Part shown: one piece after another, positions 1 through 9,091 of the stretch
Position numbering within the stretch: position 1 is the stretch's first letter
Layout of the letters: every line of letters begins with the position of its first letter
Assembly (NCBI GenBank): GCA_009667805.1
Contig: CM019063.1
Location: 350,262,942-350,326,941, forward strand
Reading direction: 5' to 3'
Length of the DNA: 64,000 nucleotides
From: Leptobrachium leishanense
Lineage: Eukaryota; Chordata; Amphibia; Anura; Megophryidae
The notes under the pieces: generated by a model
What the model was told of the DNA's origin: nothing
Seen by the model: the letters and a program-made list of their open reading frames with translations, nothing else
The model's database searches: none
Program-made: the position numbers and the translations under genes

Positions 1-799
1 AATAAATTTGCCTTTAATACCAACATTTGACGTCCAGCATTTACTGGAGTGATAAGGCTGCAAACTCTGTGGGAAATCCGGCGTTCCTATACAATATCGC
101 CGGCTGTCTGGAGCATCTAGTGTCTGATTGAAAGTGTAAACTTTCTTCTGCTGTGATACATATATTTCTTGCTGTGTACAAGATTACTACGCTATGGTAG
201 CGTTTTGTTTGTTTATTTTAAAGGTATCGATTAATACATGCAGAAAGAAAGAAAACACTGGCCGAAGGAAGCGCTGACTCAATCGCCTTTTCTCTTTTTC
301 TGATTCATTACCTCCTGGTGGGTTTGGATATACCACCTATCGAAAGAGACAGCAGCTGATTCGACCCATTAACTTTCCTTGTGGATAAAGTTTTTCACGT
401 ATCCATATATACAACAAGTTTCTTGCTGAACACTGTGATTTTGATATCTCCTCTAGGTGGCGCCATTGATACAGGCTTTTTTCCTTTCTTAAATGAGTAG
501 ACGTATATCTGTAATCTATAATGGCTCAGATGGAGCCCAAACATCAGTCTGTTTCTCTTAATCTATTATTTTTTTTAAAGTGCCGGGACCGCTGGCAGGA
601 GGTTAGTGATAAATCACTTGTTCCTTGTCACTGAGAGGCCAGAGGTTACTGCTTGCACTGATAACGTGGTTAATACAGTTAACCCTTTGTGTGCAGAAAT
701 AAATATGTGTAGCAGCTCCTGCCTCTTTCCAATTACAATTATCTCCAGCTAAGCAGCATTGAAAGAGTGCACGCTCAGGGTCAGCTGGGATCAGCAATT
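1..799. other. Unassigned intronic DNA
   Basis: I see no coding region, terminal repeat or RNA gene here. It is AT-rich sequence with short homopolymer runs, presumably old intron or decayed repeat. Confidence 0.5.
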
Positions 800-900
800 T
801 TCGGATGACCTTTTCAGCTGGTGTTTTGCTTTCGGGCCAAAACCGATAACCCCATTATCGGCAGAATCTATCGGTGACAAAAATATCGGTGCATCCCTGA
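800..900. mobile_element. Isolated hAT-type 3' terminus
   Basis: The stretch ends in tatcggtgcatccctg, the terminal motif shared with the complete hAT element that ends at 8015. Several ATCGG/CCGAT blocks precede it, as in that element. No matching left end (TAGGGATGCACCGA-like) is visible upstream, so this is a truncated copy or its start lies before the window. Confidence 0.45.
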
Positions 901-999
901 TTACAAACCAAACAAAAGTAATCCCAGCGCTTAAGTGATACTGTGGTGCTTTTTTACAGTGAGAATTTAAATTTTGTTTGCAAAACCAGTGAATTAAAT

Positions 1000-1660
1000 A
1001 AATAACTTTTGGCAAACTGCCTGCAAGTATGGTGCCTGTTCGAAGGCCGTGAAATCCCCCATGGTGAAGCAATGGTTAATCTATTCAGAGAACACTGAAC
1101 AGCAGTGCAAAGTTGCTGAAGTGACCTGCTGTTCGATGCTTTCATTCGGCAGGTTTATTCAGGCAAATCCCATAGGCTTCATTGGTAAAAATATTCCTGT
1201 TTTAAGGCAATATCTAATACACCGTTTATTATTTTAATCTGCAGTAAAAAGTTTCTATTTCTAAAAAAAAATTAGGATCTTTTAGGCATTTTTCGGGATT
1301 TTGTCGACCAAATTTTTTTCCTTTTTATTTTTTTTAAGCATTTTTTTCTGTAACAGACCTTTTTAATTATTATTCATAGGACCTTATATGTAAATTCCAG
1401 ACATTTTCGTTCAATAGCTTTTTTTCAAAATGCGTTTCAATTTTGAAATTTCAAGCATTTTTTTTTTTTTTTTTTTACCCCCATTCGTCAGCTTGTCGGC
1501 TTTTTCCAGGGGCTAGTCTGCGCTGTGATCGGCGGCTCAATGGCTTTTTCCTTGTGGTTTTTGGTGGGTTTGCAGCGGGTTTTCACTACACTCCAGGGGC
1601 CTTTCCCCATTCTTCAGGGAAGTGCTGGGAACGAGAGAGCACCGAAATGTCACCGAATAA
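1000..1660 (+). repeat. Interspersed repeat, GGGGTTATTCA family, copy 1
   Basis: This copy shares long stretches with 19336-20130 (same strand) and 46187-46915 (opposite strand), for example the block around 1060-1120 ending in gaacagcagtgcaaagttg. It ends at about 1660 in cgaataacccc, the inverse of the GGGGTTATTCA with which the other copies begin. This suggests a non-autonomous DNA transposon with short terminal inverted repeats. The 5' end of this copy is missing. No coding capacity is seen and the superfamily is not determined. Confidence 0.6.
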
Positions 1661-1698
1661 CCCCTTTGGTTTTCTTTGCCCTTGTTGAAAAAGGTACC

Positions 1699-1837
1699 GT
1701 ATTTTTCCGTGTATAAGACGACTCCAACACTCAGAACAGGTCCACCTCTGTTACCAGTTACTCCGTGTATAAGACGACCCCCAATTTCTGGCTTAACGAT
1801 TTTAGACAAAAGTATAGTCTTATACACGGAAAAATAC
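1699..1837. mobile_element. MITE with 20-bp inverted ends
   Basis: The ends gtatttttccgtgtataaga and its near-perfect reverse complement at 1817-1837 form terminal inverted repeats around a 139-bp body. The phrase gtgtataagacgac recurs internally near 1762. The target duplication is unclear. Confidence 0.6.
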
Positions 1838-2044
1838 TTTTTGTATTGTAATTTGTAATGAGCTACAAGTAGTGTTACTTCCTTTTTACCAAAACTTTCC
1901 AAGGACGTTACTGGCCATATCAAGGTTTCAAATATTGACATAGATGTTAATACGTCATCTGTGGCAGTGTTCAAAAACATTCACATATCACATTCAAGCT
2001 GCATTTGTTTCACTGTACATCCAAATCACTGAAGTATTACTTAG

Positions 2045-3062
2045 AAATCAGTCAGTGACTGTTTATCTGGCATCTCCTCCTGGATGGCCTCCCACCACCT
2101 AAAGATCAACATGTCAAAGACTGAACTCCTACTTATTCCTCCGTCCAATGCCTCCCCACCTCGTGACTTCTCTATCACAGTGGAGGGTATCACCATCTCC
2201 CCATCAAACCAAGTTTGCTCTCTTGGAGTTACACTGGACTCTGCTCTTTCCTTCATCCCCCACATCCAGTCTCTTTCCTCCTCCTGCCGATACCAACTGC
2301 GTGATATTTCCAGAATTCGGCTATTTCTTACCACTGTCACCACAAAACAACTCATACACGCCCTGGTAATCTCCCGACTCGACTATTGCAATAATCTCTT
2401 ATCTGGCCTCCCTCTGTCCCGCCTCTCCCCCCTACAATCCATCCTGAACGCCTCCGCCAGGCTAATTCACCTCACCCGCCGCTCTGTCTCTGCCGCTCCC
2501 CTCTGCGAGTCCCTTCACTGGCTCCCCATCCACTGCAGAATTAAGTTCAAAATCCTTATCCTTACCTACAAAACCCTCACTAACTCAGCTGCCCACTACC
2601 TGTCCTCACTAATCACCAAATACACCCCAGCCCGCTCCCTAAGGTCAAACAGTGACCTGCGCCTAGCTTCTCCCCGCATCACCTCTTCCCATGATAGACT
2701 GCAGGATTTCTCACGCGCAGCCCCCACTCTCTGGAACGCTCTCCCTCGTACTGTCAGACTTTCCCCTAACTTCTCTTCCTTCAAACGCTCCCTGAAAACA
2801 TTCCTATTTCGGGAAGCCTACCACCCAACTCACTGACGCAACCATCAATCACTCTCACCTTACAGTCCTCTCCTCCTGTTTCCAACCCCAACCCTCCGAG
2901 ATTGAGTTCCTACTGGAATAGGGCCCTCATCTCCTCCTGTACTGTTTGTCAAATGTTGTTCAATGTATTGTAACCCTGTCTATACTGTGCTTATTGTACA
3001 GCGCTGCGGAATATGCTGGCGCTTTATAAATAAAGAATAATAATAATAATAATAATAATTAT
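2045..3062 (+). mobile_element. 5'-truncated L2-clade LINE, copy 1
   Basis: This is the 3' third of a non-LTR retrotransposon: the C-terminal part of the reverse transcriptase, a 3' UTR, the motif gcgctttataaataaag and an (AAT)n tail at 3038-3062. That 3' end is typical of L2-clade LINEs and of SINEs that borrow it. Near-identical copies lie at 28346-29030 and 44140-45232. Confidence 0.85.
2084..2836 (+). pseudogene. L2 LINE ORF2, C-terminal reverse transcriptase region
   Basis: The frame is open for 250 codons. It encodes the thumb and C-terminal region of a LINE polymerase, recognised from family motifs in order: LKINMSKTE (about residue 6), LGVTLDSALSF (about 47), SRLDYCNNLLSGLP (about 96), LHWLPI (about 143), APTLWNALP (about 215) and a final LKTFLF. 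The YADD-type catalytic centre and the endonuclease lie upstream and are absent, so the fragment cannot act alone. The first ATG is only the first in-frame Met of a truncated insertion. It is a retrotransposon remnant, not a host gene. The lack of stops suggests a fairly young copy. Confidence 0.85.
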
Positions 3063-3261
3063 TAAGTTTATCCAAAAGCTCCGCAAGACCTCCAATATCA
3101 GTAAAGGGCTTTTTGTTTTTGGCAATATAATAACTTAAATAACACTTATAAATTAAAGAACATTTTTTTAGTCCATCCTTTTCACACACTTTGCCTTAGC
3201 AGAATTTTCTGGATGTTCTTGAACAACTAATGCTTCCATGCACCTCATGTGTGGAGCTGAT
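3063..3261. other. Unassigned short spacer
   Basis: This is AT-rich sequence between the L2 tail and the minus-strand repeat that follows. I see nothing recognisable in it. Confidence 0.4.
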
Positions 3262-3480
3262 ATTATTATTCTTATTATTATTATCCTTTATTTATATAAC
3301 GTCACATATTCCGCAGCGCTTTAAAAGTTCAGTGTACAAGGAGTTGATACATTAGAATACCACACGTGGATGATATGGCTTGATTCAGAGGGTCCCTGTT
3401 CCCAAGGGAACTTACAATCTATGAGATGTACAAGTATTTTGTGAGGTAGGCGCATCCATATTGTTAGGTGTCTTGCCCAA
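3262..3480 (-). repeat. L2-tailed repeat (LINE 3' end or SINE)
   Basis: Read on the minus strand it ends in an (AAT)n tail preceded by gcgctgcggaatatg, and carries the aagttcccttgggaacaggg block. Both are related to the L2 3' UTR at 2900-3060. It could be a bare L2 tail or a SINE that uses one. Confidence 0.6.
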
Positions 3481-3830
3481 GGACACTTGCTGGTGGTGTC
3501 TTCTGAGTGGAATCAGGTCGTCTTTCCATGATTGTAGTGATGATCAGCGACCTGGTGGTTAGGTTGAACCCGCTTCTCGTAAAGTCAAGACTTCTCCACA
3601 GTTGTACTGGAAGGATGTGCCGAACGGGACCTTGACTTGCTTCTCCACGGTCGAAGGGTAGAGATGTCACCACTGGAATCCACATACGATATTGTGTGGT
3701 AGGCAAGTGTGTACCGTTGGGTGTTTTGCTCAAGGACACTTACCGGAGAGGTGCTCTGGCCGGGATTCGAACCTGTGACTCCACAGTTATAGAGCAGTGA
3801 TGTTACCTCTACTCTATCCAGCAGGTACAT
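3481..3830 (-). repeat. SINE-like repeat with tRNA-type B box
   Basis: The complement of 3762-3773 reads GGTTCGAATCCC, a good pol III B box. The phrase ttgctcaaggacactta (about 3726) resembles ttgcccaaggacacttg (about 3472), so the region holds a diverged internal duplication. No full tRNA cloverleaf is visible. A SINE is likely but no family is assigned. Confidence 0.45.
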
Positions 3831-3935
3831 GATGTGATGGATCCCTGTGCCAGTACACCAGCGGAGTCTGGAGAAACTCCGTGTCGGGGCCGGCTGTGCC
3901 CTAGCAGGGGCGCCTGGCCTGGGAGCTGCAGCAAG
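3831..3935 (-). mobile_element. Inverted partial copy of the neighbouring hAT
   Basis: This stretch is the reverse complement, with mismatches, of 4129-4240 inside the hAT that starts at 4099. It shares ggatccctgtg and agcggagtct. It is probably a fragment of a second copy of the same family lying in opposite orientation. Confidence 0.6.
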
Positions 3936-4098
3936 GTGAAAAAAGAGTACTTGGGGAATTTGTTGTGAAACTTGAAAGTCTCGTGACGAAATGGTTGTAT
4001 GAACCCAATAACCACATGTGATGATAAATAATGCAATATTTTGAAATGCGGACATGCCGAACATCTTGCCATACCAACCTCTGCTTTATGCTCTAGCC

Positions 4099-5380
4099 CA
4101 GGGGTCGGCAACCCGTGGCTCTGTCATCGCCTTGCTACGGCTCCCGGGCCAGGCACCCCTGCTAGGGCGCAGCCGGCCCCGACCAAGAGTTACTTTCTAC
4201 AGACTCCGCTGGTGTTCTGACACAGGGATCCATCACATCATCACGCTGCACACTTGCTCTGGGCGCAGCGTGATGGAAGATGCCAGTTCACGGTGGCTGT
4301 CCAATAGAGAGTGAGGGGAGCAGGGATAACACCGCCCCTTCAGCATGATGGACAGCCACTGCACGACAGAAATTAAGAGAATAATGCAAACAAGGTACTT
4401 GGGGGCCTGGGGGTTATTATTTAATATATGGGGGCTTGGGTTATTAATATGTGGGGCCTGGGGGTTATTAATTAATATGAGGGGCTTGTGGGTTATTAAT
4501 ATATGGGGGCTTGGGGGTTATTCATATATGGGGCCTGGGTGTTATTAATTAATATATGGGGGGGCTTGTGGGTTATTAATGGGGGCTTGGGGGTTATTAA
4601 TATATGGGGCCTGGGGTTATTAATTAATATATGGGGGGCTTGTGGGTTATTAATGGGGGCTTGGGGGTTATTAATATATGGGGCCTGGGGTTATTAATTA
4701 ATATATGGGGGCTTTGGGTTATTAATGTATGGGGGGCTTGAGGGTTATTCATTAATACCTGGGGCCTGGGGATTATTAATTAATACATGGGGACCTGGGG
4801 ATTATTAATATATGGGGCCCTGAGGATTATTAATTAATATATGGGGTACCTGGGGATTATTAATTTATATATGGGGACCTGGGGGTTATTAATTTATACA
4901 TGGGGCAGGCCTGGGGGTTATTATAAATGTGGGAAGAAGAAATCAAAAAATAATTAAATGGCATCAATCATGGCATTGCTGCATTAAGCTCTCAAGCAGG
5001 GTCCTCTCTCCTACTGGTCTGTGTGTTTTGTGTATGTATATATATATATTTTGTCTCTCCCATTGTACAGCGCTACGGAACTTGTTGGTGCTTTATAAAT
5101 GCTTGTAACTGTAATTGAAATAATTAGTTTTATATTAATGATATGGCGATCGCCTGCCTTATGTGGGCTTAAAATGATTGTTTTTTAAAAAAAAAATATT
5201 ATTAAAAGTTTAAGTTTAGAGTACCCCTCCCCACCCCATAGCATAATGGTAAAAAAAAACATATATGCAGTGTTTATCTTCATTTTAGATGTCAAAAGGG
5301 GTTTGCGGCTCCCAGTGATTTCTTTGTTGCGGGAAACGGGTCCAAATGGCTCTTTGAGTGTTTAAGGTTGCAGGCCCCTG
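4099..5380. mobile_element. Non-autonomous hAT element with 8-bp TSD
   Basis: The ends are CAGGGGTCGGCAACC and GGTTGCAGGCCCCTG, imperfect inverted repeats of the hAT type. The 8-bp direct repeat ctctagcc flanks them exactly (4091-4098 and 5381-5388). The 1.28-kb body has no transposase and holds a minisatellite (4395-4930). An L2-type tail motif (gtacagcgctacgg...gctttataaat) lies near 5068. Confidence 0.88.
4395..4930. repeat. Minisatellite inside the hAT element
   Basis: Units of roughly 25-45 bp built from ggggcctgggggttattaat and variants repeat about a dozen times and degrade toward the right. They form spurious Gly/Leu/Ile-rich frames that are not genes. Confidence 0.85.
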
Positions 5381-5388
5381 CTCTAGCC

Positions 5389-5650
5389 GCTTAAACTCAT
5401 CCATCCACTTTAACAAAAAAATGTTTTTGACTCTGAACTGCAGACCCTGCACTAGAACCACATGGACTAGACAATTGTGGGGCACCTTGTACTATACAGT
5501 TTTTATTGCTCTCCGATCTTGACATTTTTTTGCACCATTTCTGCACCCTTCACAAACAATTGCCAGGATTCACCAGGGCAGGATTTTTGTAATGGCGAAA
5601 ATGTAAAAGGAAGTAGCGACTAGGTGGATGCAGACAAAATTCCTTTAAGG
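5389..5650. other. Unassigned intronic DNA
   Basis: I see nothing recognisable between the hAT duplication and the next MITE. Confidence 0.4.
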
Positions 5651-5828
5651 CAGTGTTTCCCAAACCTGTCCTCAGGACCCTCCGCCTCGCCAGGTTTTCC
5701 AGATTTCTAAAGCACAGCACAGGTGATATGATTTACTGCTCAGTGATTGCAGGATTCAGTCTGCATTTCCACAAGATGATCTGCAAAATCTGGTCTGGTT
5801 GAGGGTCCCGAGAACAGGTTTGGGAGTC
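5651..5828. mobile_element. hAT-type MITE, copy 1
   Basis: It starts cagtgtttcccaaacctgtc and ends in its diverged complement (gagaacaggtttggga). It aligns along its length with the intact copy at 20175-20356. Its TSD is no longer readable. Confidence 0.7.
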
Positions 5829-6343
5829 AGCGGAGAGTGAGCAAAGTCAAGGAGCAAGCCGAGTCAATATACGAGATCAAAGATGAATAACACAACCGCA
5901 GTAGTACACAAGGCTCTGTATTAACTATTATTTACTTGGTCTATATAATTTATAGTCTATAAATCTGAATAATTGAAGAGCCACCCTTCTTCTTGTGGCT
6001 CCAAACCCAGAATGGAGGTCACAGCAGTGTTGTGAAGTAGAGGTTCTGCCTGCCGCAAGCGCTGCCGGGTCTTGTAGTCCACACCCTGACCAAACAAATG
6101 GCTGGGCCCTGAGAATGAACCTTTAACCAGCGTGCCTTTTAAAAATAAAAATGTTCGACCTGTCCACGCATGATGTCACGGCCGCAACGATGGTCGCTCT
6201 CCGCTTGGAATGGGAGTCGCCACCCATAACATTGGAACTCCTCCATCATCGTGGCGGCTTCTCCGTACGCCATAACATATGGGGACACTGCCGGCCACTT
6301 GTCAAAGCAAATATTTCGCAGACAAGTTCATTTTTCAAGCACT
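5829..6343. other. Unassigned intronic DNA
   Basis: No supported gene or repeat is seen here. The open frames near 6150-6460 run into a dinucleotide repeat and are not credible. Confidence 0.4.
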
Positions 6344-6368
6344 GTTTGTGTGTGTGTGTATATATGTA

Positions 6369-6414
<46 letters not shown>
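6344..6414. repeat. (GT)n(AT)n microsatellite
   Basis: This is a run of tg then ta dinucleotides. Its last TA is the left target duplication of the Tc1-like element that follows. Confidence 0.95.
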
Positions 6415-6416
<2 letters not shown>

Positions 6417-6949
6417 CTGTTCCAAATTATTATGCCAATGATATTTTTCTCATTTACCTAAATAATTGATGTAAACAACAGTCAGCATAATTCTCATGTT
6501 ATCAACTATTAAGAGTACAATTCAAATTTTATTGAACAAACCTCCTAATGATAACAGTATTTTTTTTCAAAATAAAAAACTTACAATGCACTGTTCCAAA
6601 TTATTACTCACAGTAAGTTTCAAAACACTTTATAGGTTGTAAAGAACTGAAAATTGTCATTTGTTGTGTTTGCAGCATATTTACTGAAATCAAAAGCTAT
6701 TTCTATCAAACTTTCAACAACATTTTAACTTTTTAAATATTTTAACTAGGGTTGCACCGATACTAGTATCGGTATCGGGGCCGATACTGGGTACTGCAGG
6801 AGTACTTGGTACTCGTGCAGTACCCCCCGATATTTTTTCCGATACCGGAAGCCGGCATTGAGCCGGCTTGCCGGCATCCGAGGGGCTGCGGCGGCTATCC
6901 AAATTCTCTATCGGCATTTGGACAGCCGCCCCTGGAGCTGCTCACAACG

Positions 6950-7107
6950 ATACTTACCTTCCTGGGCGCCACCGGGAATGTCTCCGCGCGTGCGCTCGTT
7001 GGAAGGACCCCAGCCGCGACCACGTGGGACCATGTGATCACGGCTGGGGGCCTTCCAACGAGCGCGCGCGCGGAAACTTTCCCGGCGGCGCCCAGGAAGG
7101 TAAGTAT
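6950..7107. repeat. Perfect-ended hairpin A in hAT
   Basis: The arms run inward from atacttaccttcctgggcgc and its complement gcgcccaggaaggtaagtat. The outer tip of each arm, read outward, is AGGAAG|GTAAGTAT, a textbook 5' splice site on either strand. The arms are about 75 bp with few mismatches. Confidence 0.8.
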
Positions 7108-7185
7108 AAACACACTAAGCAGCTGCAGGGCCTGTCCGAATGCAGATAGAGCATTCGGACAGGCCCTGCAGCTGCTCTCCGCGAC

Positions 7186-7341
7186 GATACTTACCTTCCT
7201 GGGCGACGCCGGGAAAGTTTCCGCGCGCTCGTTGGAAGGACCCCAGCCGCAATCACATGGTCCCACGTGGTCGTGGCTGGGGTCCTTCTAACGAGCGCAC
7301 GCGCGGAGACATTCCCGGCGGCGCCCAGGAAGGTAAGTATC
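7186..7341. repeat. Hairpin B in hAT, near-duplicate of A
   Basis: It has the same design and mostly the same sequence as 6950-7107, again ending in aaggtaagtat on both strands. The connecting segment 7108-7185 is itself palindromic (cagctgcagggcctgtccga and its complement). Confidence 0.8.
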
Positions 7342-7364
7342 GTCACGGAGGGGGGGGGTGTCTG

Positions 7365-7880
7365 GTTCATGAGCTGGGGGCATATCCATGAGCTGGGGGC
7401 ATATCCATGAGCTGGGGGCATATCCATGAGCTGGGGGGTATATCCATGAGCTGGGGGGTATATCCATGAGCTTGGGGGGCATACCCATGTGTGAGCTGGG
7501 GGGGCAAATCCATAAGCTGGGGGGCAAATCCATGTGTGAGCTGGGGCAAATCCATGTGTGAGCTGGGGCATATCCATGTGTGAGCTGGGGCATATCCATG
7601 TGTGAGCTGGGGCATATCCATGTGTGAGCTGGGGCATATCCATGTGTGAGCTGGGGGGCATATCCATTAGTGAGCTGGGGCATATCCATGTGTGAGCTGG
7701 GGCAAATCCATGTGTGAGCTGGGGCATATCCATGTGTGAGCTGGGGCATATCCATGTGTGAGCTGAGGCAAATCCATGAGCTGCTGGGGCATATCCATGT
7801 GTGAGCTGGGGCAAATCCATGAGCTGGGGCAGTATGAAATTATATATATATATTCGGGGGGGATATACATGTGAGCTGGG
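7365..7880. repeat. Minisatellite, ~22-25-bp unit
   Basis: The unit catatccatgtgtgagctgg recurs about 20 times with variants. All the long Met/Pro/His-rich minus-strand frames here are translations of this repeat, not genes. Confidence 0.93.
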
Positions 7881-8119
7881 GGCATATTTATATGGTCTGT
7901 TCTTATTGGAAAGCGTTACATGACATTAAAGAAAAGTATCGGTACTCGGTATCGGTGAGTACTTTTAAAAAGTATCGGTACTCGGTCTTAAAAAAGTGGT
8001 ATCGGTGCATCCCTAATTTTAACAGGTTACATTATTACAGACTTATTTGATAGCAGCTTTACAAGTCTTGCATCCATTGAACTTGTGAGTTTTTTGACAG
8101 TTTCTGCTTGAATTTGTTT

Positions 8120-8389
8120 CTAAGATGTCAGCATAGCCTCCCAGAGCTGCTGTTTCGATGTAATCTGCCTCCCACCCTCATAGATCTTTTGCTTGAGGAT
8201 GCTCCAAAGGTTCTCAATAGGATTGAGGTCAGGGGAGGATGGAGGCCACACCATGACTTTCGCTCCTTTTATCACCATAGCAGCCATTGATGCAGAGGTA
8301 TTCTTTGCAGCGTGAGATGGTGCATTGTCCTGCATGAAGATGATTTTATAACGGAAAGCATAGTTCTTCCTTCTGTACCATGGAAGGAA
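8120..8389 (-). pseudogene. Tc1-like transposase, C-terminal catalytic part
   Basis: This frame holds the second and third acids of the DDE centre of a cut-and-paste transposase that excises and reinserts DNA at TA sites. The second acid is in MQDNAPSHA and the third in [11 protein letters not shown]. Exactly 37 residues separate them in one uninterrupted frame, against 34 in classic Tc1; this fits the DD37E (TRT-type) group, an inference from spacing alone. Upstream the frame is cut at 8390 by the hAT insertion and resumes at 13074. After the last helix the frame closes near 8120, where a Tc1 transposase normally ends soon. Confidence 0.82.
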
Positions 8390-9091
8390 GTGGTCAGTAG
8401 GGATGGGTCGAACACCCCCGTGTTCGGTTCGCATTCGAACTCGAACAATTTAAAACGTTCAAACACGAACACGATGCGAACTCAATGCAAGCCAATGGGA
8501 CTCGAACGTTTGAATTTTAGAGTGCACTCCAAGAGGGCATATATGCAAGATATTGGCCATAAAAGGTGTATGGGGGTCCAGGTAGTGCCCTGGGGGACAG
8601 GAAACCAGGAAAAACAGTAAAAAAAACACACAGTGATTTTTCCATGACATAAAGGTTAAGAATAAAAACAAAAATTCCTTAAAATATCATGCCTAGAAGG
8701 TCCCCATAACCTGCCCGTGAAGTGGCGGATTTGTAGGATGTATAGAAACATTTAAAAAGAAAAAAAATGACATTTCAAATGACGGTAACTGGTTTTCCTT
8801 TAATATATTCATAAACAACTGCTTGGGGCGGCAGCCTGTATGAAAAGAGGAGACATTTTAGGACACGCAGAACAAGTTTAGTGATTTTTTTTGGATAAAT
8901 TATGGTGCCTCTTATGTAGGCTTTGGATGAAAGTAACAATAGGTGCTTTAAAATTGGGCCTTTAGTGTCGGCAACAGTGCCTTCACACCGTCCGTAACCC
9001 CTCTGAGGTATTGTGGATTCTGTGGAAGAGTGAAGTGGTGGAGATTTTGGGAATGCAGAAGAGATCCCCGATCTATTCCGTTACATCAGCA

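Larger units (their letters stand above)
6747..8015. mobile_element. Non-autonomous hAT, 8-bp TSD attttaac
   Basis: The ends tagggttgcaccgata and tatcggtgcatcccta are flanked by attttaac at 6739-6746 and 8016-8023. The body holds two 155-bp hairpins (6950-7107 and 7186-7341), a long minisatellite (7365-7880) and several ATCGGTAC blocks, but no transposase. Confidence 0.93.

Noticed and set aside
2084..2836. A host gene of 250 codons
   Set aside because: It matches the C-terminal part of an L2 polymerase, has the LINE 3' tail, and occurs three times in the window.
3762..3773. tRNA gene
   Set aside because: Only a B box is present, with no cloverleaf or A box at proper spacing. It is SINE-like.
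4345..4697. Gly/Leu/Ile-rich plus-strand proteins
   Set aside because: They come from the minisatellite inside the hAT.
7191..7885. Long Met/Pro/His-rich minus-strand proteins
   Set aside because: They are translations of a minisatellite in several frames, with no start context or family.
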